NCBI GenBank assembly: GCA_002105175.1
Contig: MCGE01000039.1
Span: 186,001-250,000 of the forward strand
Origin: Absidia repens
Lineage: Eukaryota; Mucoromycota; Mucoromycetes; Mucorales; Cunninghamellaceae
Direction of reading: 5' to 3'
Length of the DNA: 64,000 nt
A model generated the notes under the pieces. It did not search any database. It saw only the letters and a program-made list of their open reading frames with translations, and was not told where the DNA came from. Position 1 is the first letter of the stretch; each line of letters begins with the position of its first letter. A program made the position numbers and the translations under genes. Positions 58,817 through 64,000 of the stretch are shown one piece after another.

Positions 58817-59157
58817 GTGTCATCTTAGTTTTTTACAATTTTTTTTTTGTTACGCACTGTTGTGCGTTATTATCAAACTGAAATAAAGCATACTATATTC
58901 ATTATCTTATATACATAAAAAAACCAACTATATCCATGACCTGGAAAAAAGGGGACTTTTTAAGGGGGAGGGGAGTGATGAGACGTTACAGTATCACTAT
59001 ATAAAACAAATTTCGATATTTGTCCAGTGACTACTGTATAATCATTGCATAAATTTTCCCCTTTTTATCATGAATTTTCTGGTTTTGACACGAGATGTGC
59101 ATCCAGTTAATACCGCATAAGTGTGACATTTAACTCCGGAATGATTGTATAAAAAAA

Positions 59158-59262
59158 AACATCTATTGTGGAGTGTGGCTGTAATGGCTTAAACCACCTC
59201 CTTTTTGTATGTTCTGGTTTCAAGATTCTAGTCCGATACTTGTGGGTTGAATGGCCTCTATC
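59158..59262 (+). repeat. SINE2 copy 2 (older)
   Basis: About 85% similar by eye to the 57399 copy over about 90 nt: GGAGTGTGGCTGTAATGGCT (A-box region) then ACCACCTCCTTTTTGTATGT and the B-box-like TAGTCCGATACTTG. No A tail or duplication was found. Confidence 0.7.
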
Positions 59263-59669
59263 AAAATAGTTTCCAGGTTTAAAATCCTCTGGTTCAAAAA
59301 ATCGGCGTTTGACTCCCCCCTCTCTTGTCTGCAAGTCCAAATTTGTCTGGTGTAGTACAAGTCATATATTCTCTCGCCGACCTCTACTTCCTCTGTCATC
59401 ACTTCATAAATATATGTTAAATATAAATATAATAACTGTCATGTTTATAGACTTGGTCCATTCGAAAAAAGTGTCATGTATATCCTCCTTTAATCACTTT
59501 AATGTCAAATAAATAAAAAGTCATTATTTATACAATCAAAAAAAGAAATATTTCTGACTGCTTTTTTCGTTAGGATTACCCCGACGCTGATTTGGCGACA
59601 GGTTGCCGGAAACACTGTATTGAATGCCAAAAACTTTTTCAATATACACCACTCTCACCCAGCGAAAAA

Positions 59670-60673
59670 ATGAAGTAAGTACAGTTATTCTTTTTTTATA
59701 CAAACTTTTGCAAACTCATCTTTCCTTTGAAACCCTTTTATACAGTGTTGTTAAAGAGATTCAACGTATCAATCAACGGGAGCTGGGAACAACAGAAGGA
59801 TGGGATGATAGTCGATCATGGCACAATCAATACAAGGATACCTCTTGGATTTTTGTTGCCAATCTCGATTATGATCTGACGGAAGGTGATGTTGTCTGTA
59901 TTTTTTCTCAGTAAGTTCATAGAAAAATAAGAATAATAATATATTTTCTTACTATTCTATTGGTATTTTCCATTTTCTAGATATGGGGAGCCGCTTAACA
60001 TTGAAATGGCTCGGGACCAGAAAACAGGAAAATCAATGGGTTTTGCGTTTCTCCAATACGAAAACCAAAAAAGTTCGATTTTGGCAGTAGATAACATGAA
60101 TGGCAGCAGTGTAAGTAAGAAGTGTCATTTTTTCGATGCGAAAATGGTCTAAACACCGCATTTCGTTTATTTGTAGGTTTTATCAAGGACACTTCGAGTG
60201 GATCATTCGTATGGGCCAAAAAAGAAAAAAAGAGCAGAAGATGAAGACGAAGAAACCTATTCTGCGCCAGTATACAACGTGGCGCCTCCTATATTGGATG
60301 GTAAGTTCAGTTCACGATTTGACCTATAATATAATATTTATTTTATAAATGGGAAAACATGTTCATCTAACTATTTTCTTAAAAATTACCACTTTTAGCA
60401 AAAGATGAACCTGAAGCAGATAAAAGGACGGTAGTTGATGAAGAAGACCCCATGGCTGCCTATTTCCAAAAAAAGAAAATGAAGGAGAAAAAAAAGAAGA
60501 AAAGTAGCAGCAAAGACCGTAAACAGCACCATCATCACCACAAAGGAAGTTCTAGTGACAGAAAGCGGCATCGTTATGATGATGATGATGATGATCGCAA
60601 CCATCATCATAATGAAAAATCACGAAGAAATGCCAGCTTCAGTGACAATGAGAAACGCCCTAAATATGATTAA
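59670..60673 (+). CDS. IST3: Ist3/RBMX2, RES-complex RRM protein (232 aa)
   Basis: Exons 59670-59674 (5 nt), 59746-59910, 59981-60110, 60177-60300 and 60399-60673 (233 codons). The protein starts MNVVKEIQRINQRELG. The RRM is at about 35-113: RNP2 WIFVANL, RNP1 KSMGFAFLQY, with YDLTEGDVVCIFSQYGE and LRVDHSYGPKKKK typical of the RBMX2/Snu17 family. The C-terminus is Lys/His/Asp-rich and low in complexity. Ist3 is the scaffold of the RES (retention and splicing) complex with Bud13 and Pml1, bound to U2 in the activated spliceosome. The 5-nt first exon ATGAA is supported by a perfect GTAAGT donor and the expected MN start of the family. Confidence 0.92.
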
Positions 60674-61162
60674 GATTGACAACGAATTCAATTGATATCA
60701 ATAAAACTACATGCAATTTCCTTGACTTGCATTACAAATATATACTATATATATATATATATTTAAAGAAGTGAATTGACTAAGAGTGATCGGTTTTTTA
60801 TATTAATACTTTAGCATCCATCATGTTCCTTGTATACAGGCCAGCCAAAATGGCAGTGAGACATTGAAGGATCCAGAACCCCACCGCTATTACCAACAAT
60901 CTATCTCACCAGCAGCGTAAAAAGTCAAATATATGAAGATCAAGTTCAAGACCAAATTATTTTTAAAAAAAATTCAAGGGCAAATAAAAAGGGTTTATTG
61001 ATATATAATATAATGATAAAATGAGGGGGATGCTAAAAATACTATTTACAATAACAATCAGTGTAAACTAAAAAAGATAAAAAAATGATAAATGATATAA
61101 TATACACTACATACGCCAGACCAAACCAAACCAAACCCATGGAAAGAGATAAAGAAGAAGGT
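60674..61162. other. Convergent 3' region
   Basis: IST3 (plus) and the Ser/Pro-rich gene (minus) converge here. A (TA)n tract is at about 60745-60763. No further gene. Confidence 0.45.
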
Positions 61163-62122
61163 TTATAAACCCATTTCTTTCAAATCATGTACAATACGAT
61201 CCACTTCTTCATGTGATTTTGTCATATTCTTGTCGTCTTGTTCATAATGCTTCAGTTGTTTCCATTTTTCCACAGCTGTTGTAATAGCCAAGGTCTTTTG
61301 TCTCGAGGCACTTTGTTTCCATGACGTAGTAGTATTTATCGTTCTTGCTGAGTTCATTCCATCGTTACCACAATCCATTATCTGTCTGTCTTTGTGGTCA
61401 CTGGGCTTGGCAAGTCGTTTCGTATACAATGGGATTCTGGATGGTCTTTTGTGGAAGGCACCAATGCGTTTCGTTGTTGGTGGACGGTACGACCTCGGTT
61501 GACCATGAGCGGAATGACGATGATGGTTTCTGCTAACACGACGTAAAAGATAGTCTAAATGATGAGGGTCCACGCCATGATGCTTTGTTGTCAGTTTTGT
61601 CGGTTGATGATGATAAGTAGTTGTACAAGTTAATGGCAGAGCACCAGGCATCACGACCGGTGAAGGTTGACCTGTCTTCAATGTAGTAGCAGTAGAGGGT
61701 GACTTTGTGGCGCATATTGGAGAGGATGGTGAAGATATGTCCATATCGTTTTTACCAGCTCCACCAGGGTACATCGAAGCAGGTGGCGACGTTGCAGATG
61801 TTCTAGTCAAGATAAATGTTTGTTGAAGTTTAGATGTTAAATGCTGTGCAAATAGACTATCGAGAGGAGAGGTATCTTGCGGAGAAGGAGGCGGTGCTGA
61901 CAGTGTATGAGAAGAAAAGGCCGAAGCAGAATAATCATCCAATAAATCATTGTTTTCAATGGAGGAATAAGGTGGTGGTGCTATTGGTATTCCAGTTGTT
62001 GTGTTATTATTACTGTTGTTTCCATGTATCCTGATCATACTGGAATTGGCGTCAGAGGAGATATTTAAGGAATCACTATAAGAAGAGCAAGTGTGTAAAG
62101 TCGAATCACCACAGGTCTTCAT
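61163..62122 (-). CDS. Ser/Thr/Pro-rich low-complexity protein (319 aa), unrecognised
   Basis: Single exon from the ATG at 62122 (MKTCGDSTLHTCSSYSDSLN); the upstream open frame is T-rich and probably untranslated. Most of the chain is Ser/Thr/Pro/His-rich and likely disordered (TTTGIPIAPPPYSSIENND, SAPPPSPQDTSPLDSLFAQ). A basic middle follows (LLRRVSRNHHRHSAHGQPRS, then IGAFHKRPSRIPLYTKRLAK). The conserved-looking C-terminus is helical: ITTAVEKWKQLKHYEQDDKN then HEEVDRIVHDLKEMGL, which could be a binding helix. A regulatory or nuclear protein is likely; no domain is recognised. Confidence 0.6.
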   Translation of the reverse strand: MKTCGDSTLHTCSSYSDSLNISSDANSSMIRIHGNNSNNNTTTGIPIAPPPYSSIENNDLLDDYSASAFSSHTLSAPPPSPQDTSPLDSLFAQHLTSKLQQTFILTRTSATSPPASMYPGGAGKNDMDISSPSSPICATKSPSTATTLKTGQPSPVVMPGALPLTCTTTYHHQPTKLTTKHHGVDPHHLDYLLRRVSRNHHRHSAHGQPRSYRPPTTKRIGAFHKRPSRIPLYTKRLAKPSDHKDRQIMDCGNDGMNSARTINTTTSWKQSASRQKTLAITTAVEKWKQLKHYEQDDKNMTKSHEEVDRIVHDLKEMGL

Positions 62123-62503
62123 CCAAAGAAAAAACTGGAGGATAAGAAAAGGAAAACAAAAATAAAAACAATAAATTGGATGCCATACCAAAAAAAAAAA
62201 AAAAAAAAAAATGTATGCGGTGACATGATTGGTAAGGATAGAACTCCGCCCATTTGGACTTTTAGGTTGTTCACTTCACAGAAAAAATGAACCTTTATAT
62301 CACATTTCAAGTATACAAGGTCTACCGCAAAGTTCAAGCGTAAAAGTGCAAACAAAAATAAAATACGGAGACAAAACTTTATATTGTACGAAGTTTGATA
62401 CAGTAGGGTCATATGAGGCCACTCACGATCATAGTGCCATCAAATACACCGGCATGGATCACCCACCTACTTTCATAGCTGACTGTTTTTAAATTTTTGT
62501 ATT

Positions 62504-63118
62504 TTATTGAATACCATAAAGCTGGGTATACAAACGCACTAAGCTATTATACCCCATAATATCATCGCACCGTAGAAGATTAGCAGCATCGCAATTCAAA
62601 GGGGAGGAAGGTTCAGGATTGTATAGTAGCAAAGAGATGGCCAGTACAGTAGACTTCAGTGTCCAAGCTGGAGACCAAGCTGTTTTCAGAATATCCAAGC
62701 AAATTTCGCCCGTCTACATATAGAACCAAGAAAAAGTTAAAGGAAGAAGATAGAAAATTCTGCCATCAATCCCTCTCTCCCAATTTCAATACCTTGATGT
62801 GAACGTTAGGATGGCATAAAGTGGTCATAAAAGTAATATTTGGTGGCTGCATAGGGTAATTGATGGGTATTTTGATTAAAAGATCAAAGATACCGTCTAA
62901 TATAAAGGTTGGCAAACTGTTAGTAGAGTAATCTTGTAAAATTTTCTAACTTATTCTTTACCTTGATAAGGTGTGTCAGCTAAACCCACTATTTGAGCTT
63001 TCCAGGTAAGGAGGTCATCGTCATCGACTGGATATAGTGAGAGAATTTCTGGATGATTAGTAGCTTCTTTCTCAAAATCAACCAACTCTTTCATTAACCG
63101 CCTTGATACTGGATCCAT
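62504..63118 (-). CDS. PEX4: Pex4, peroxisomal ubiquitin-conjugating enzyme E2 (156 aa)
   Basis: Exons 62962-63118, 62793-62896 and 62504-62713 (157 codons). UBC fold signatures: LTWKAQIVGLADTPYQ, YPMQPPNITF (66-75), the HPN triad (81-83) and the active-site Cys at about 92 in GEICLDILKTAWSPAWTL. The segment after it and the C-terminus (LLRCDDIMGYNSLVRLYTQL) match Pex4/Ubc10 more closely than other E2s, especially the PEPSSPLNCDAANLLR stretch. Pex4 monoubiquitinates the PTS1 receptor Pex5 at the peroxisomal membrane with Pex22 so it can be recycled. Confidence 0.9.
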
Positions 63119-64000
63119 ATTTTTGAGGAAGAAAAAGCTGACAAAACCGCAAACTTTACCCAGAGAGTATTCATTTCATATTTCGTTCTCCGCAGACAAC
63201 TTTTATAGTTTCAAGAAAGTCGGCTAAATAAACACCCGGCAGATCAAGGTGAACCACCAGTTTATAAAAAAAAAAAAGTCAACCACCAGTCTTCGAATAT
63301 ATTTTCTAAATAATCACGTGTTCAAAAAAAACAACTTATAATCACCAAAAAATTATTTTACTTTTTTATTTTTAAATAATTTGCTAACGTTAATAAAATA
63401 ATATTGTAATTATATTATAAAACGTTAATTTTTAACATTTATTATAATTTTTTAGTTTTAATTGCTAATTGTGTTTTTTTGCTTTATGGTGTAATGTACT
63501 AATATAGTAATTAGAGTATTTCATGATTCCTTATTTAGCTCTCTCTTTTAATGCAATTACGCTATGTAGTAATTTCAGAATCTGAACTTACCTTTTCTGG
63601 ACGTAACACAGTTGGGCAAAATAACAAAACAGGAAATACAAAATGTTATATTTAATTTTTTAATTTTGTAAAAGAATTAAAATAAGATATATAAAACTAC
63701 TATATATTATTTATACGTAATTTTATGTAATTTAGATTTAAACGTCACGTGATCACTTGAAATCGTTGGTTCCCTTAAATCACGTGTCTATGGTGAGCTT
63801 TTAATTGTCCCTGATGCCGGAAGCAAAAAAAACCGCCCCTGGTACCGGTTCTTTGTTTATCCGGCAGGCGTTGCGTGCTAAATTTGGCTTCGTAAACATA
63901 GTGGATTCAACAAAAAAAAAAAAAAAAAAAATGTCGTGGCTCAAGAGTCACAAACCTCATTAAAATCTCTTTCTACAGATAAAAACAAAGTAATTCCGGA
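63119..64000. other. Promoter of PEX4 and strongly AT-rich right end
   Basis: About 63330-63720 is very AT-rich, with almost no G or C and many TTAATAAAATAAT-type runs. Two palindromic CACGTG motifs lie close together (63749-63754 and 63781-63786), typical bHLH (E-box) sites and perhaps part of a promoter for a gene beyond the window. A short ATG frame at 63931 runs only about ten codons. Confidence 0.4.

Noticed and set aside
57390..59262. True tRNA genes at the A/B-box sequences near 57411 and 59165
   Set aside because: No cloverleaf with a 7-bp acceptor stem and anticodon arm could be drawn. The copies have an A tail and, at 57383, a target-site duplication, so they are SINEs.
61533..61715. 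ORFs in other frames within the Ser/Pro-rich gene
   Set aside because: Chance frames inside low-complexity coding sequence.
1..64000. CRISPR array, operons, or bacterial-type ribosome binding sites
   Set aside because: The DNA is fungal nuclear: introns, poly(A) signals and monocistronic genes. The repeats are dispersed or microsatellites, not spaced direct repeats.

Overview
The window is nuclear DNA from a filamentous fungus, most likely an early-diverging one (Mucoromycota, Mucorales-like). The reasons are many short GT-AG introns (about 50-90 nt, some with TACTAA-like branch points), AT-rich spacers full of long A and T runs, CAA/CAG-rich glutamine tracts, and orthologues of standard fungal housekeeping genes. 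The species cannot be fixed from sequence alone. Exon coordinates were worked out by hand. In every multi-exon model offered with confidence, the exon lengths sum to a multiple of three.

Left half (about 1-39 kb): an accessory region dominated by six paralogues of one HET-domain-like gene family, called HET-A to HET-F here, at 187-2330(-), 8855-11023(-), 26329-28472(+), 29027-31152(+), 32267-34700(+) and 36492-38682(-). All share one design: a tiny MTKD first exon, a phase-1 intron, a Q-rich linker, the HET blocks, a second phase-1 intron at a fixed site, and a C-terminal domain ending in F-x-[IL]-Y. HET-C carries a 1-nt frameshift and HET-D an in-frame TGA where its paralogues have Trp; the other four are intact. 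A tRNA-derived SINE-like repeat (eight copies, two subfamilies) lies among and beside these genes. A 1.35-kb element with long terminal inverted repeats (11543-12896) has a SINE copy nested inside it.

Between HET-B and HET-C is a housekeeping island: a small spliced secreted protein, SSZ1 (ribosome-associated Hsp70-like) head-to-head with LCP5/neuroguidin (ribosome biogenesis), a U1 snRNA gene, a Q-rich secreted protein and a mitochondrial-type PPR protein.

Right half (about 39-64 kb): after a stretch of decayed coding fragments come an FCP1-like protein that has lost its catalytic motifs, a DUF2415 WD40-like protein, GPATCH1, a cluster of small unrecognised spliced ORFs, mitochondrial lysyl-tRNA synthetase, a mitochondrial HMG-box protein, the RES-complex protein Ist3/RBMX2, a Ser/Pro-rich protein and the peroxisomal E2 PEX4. 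Two copies of a second, very short tRNA-like SINE lie here; one has a perfect 16-bp target-site duplication. Three genes serve splicing (U1, GPATCH1, IST3) and two neighbours are mitochondrial (MSK1, HMG-box).

The strongest candidates for something undescribed are the HET-like cluster with its own C-terminal domain, the catalytically dead FCP1 paralogue, and the repeat families around them.
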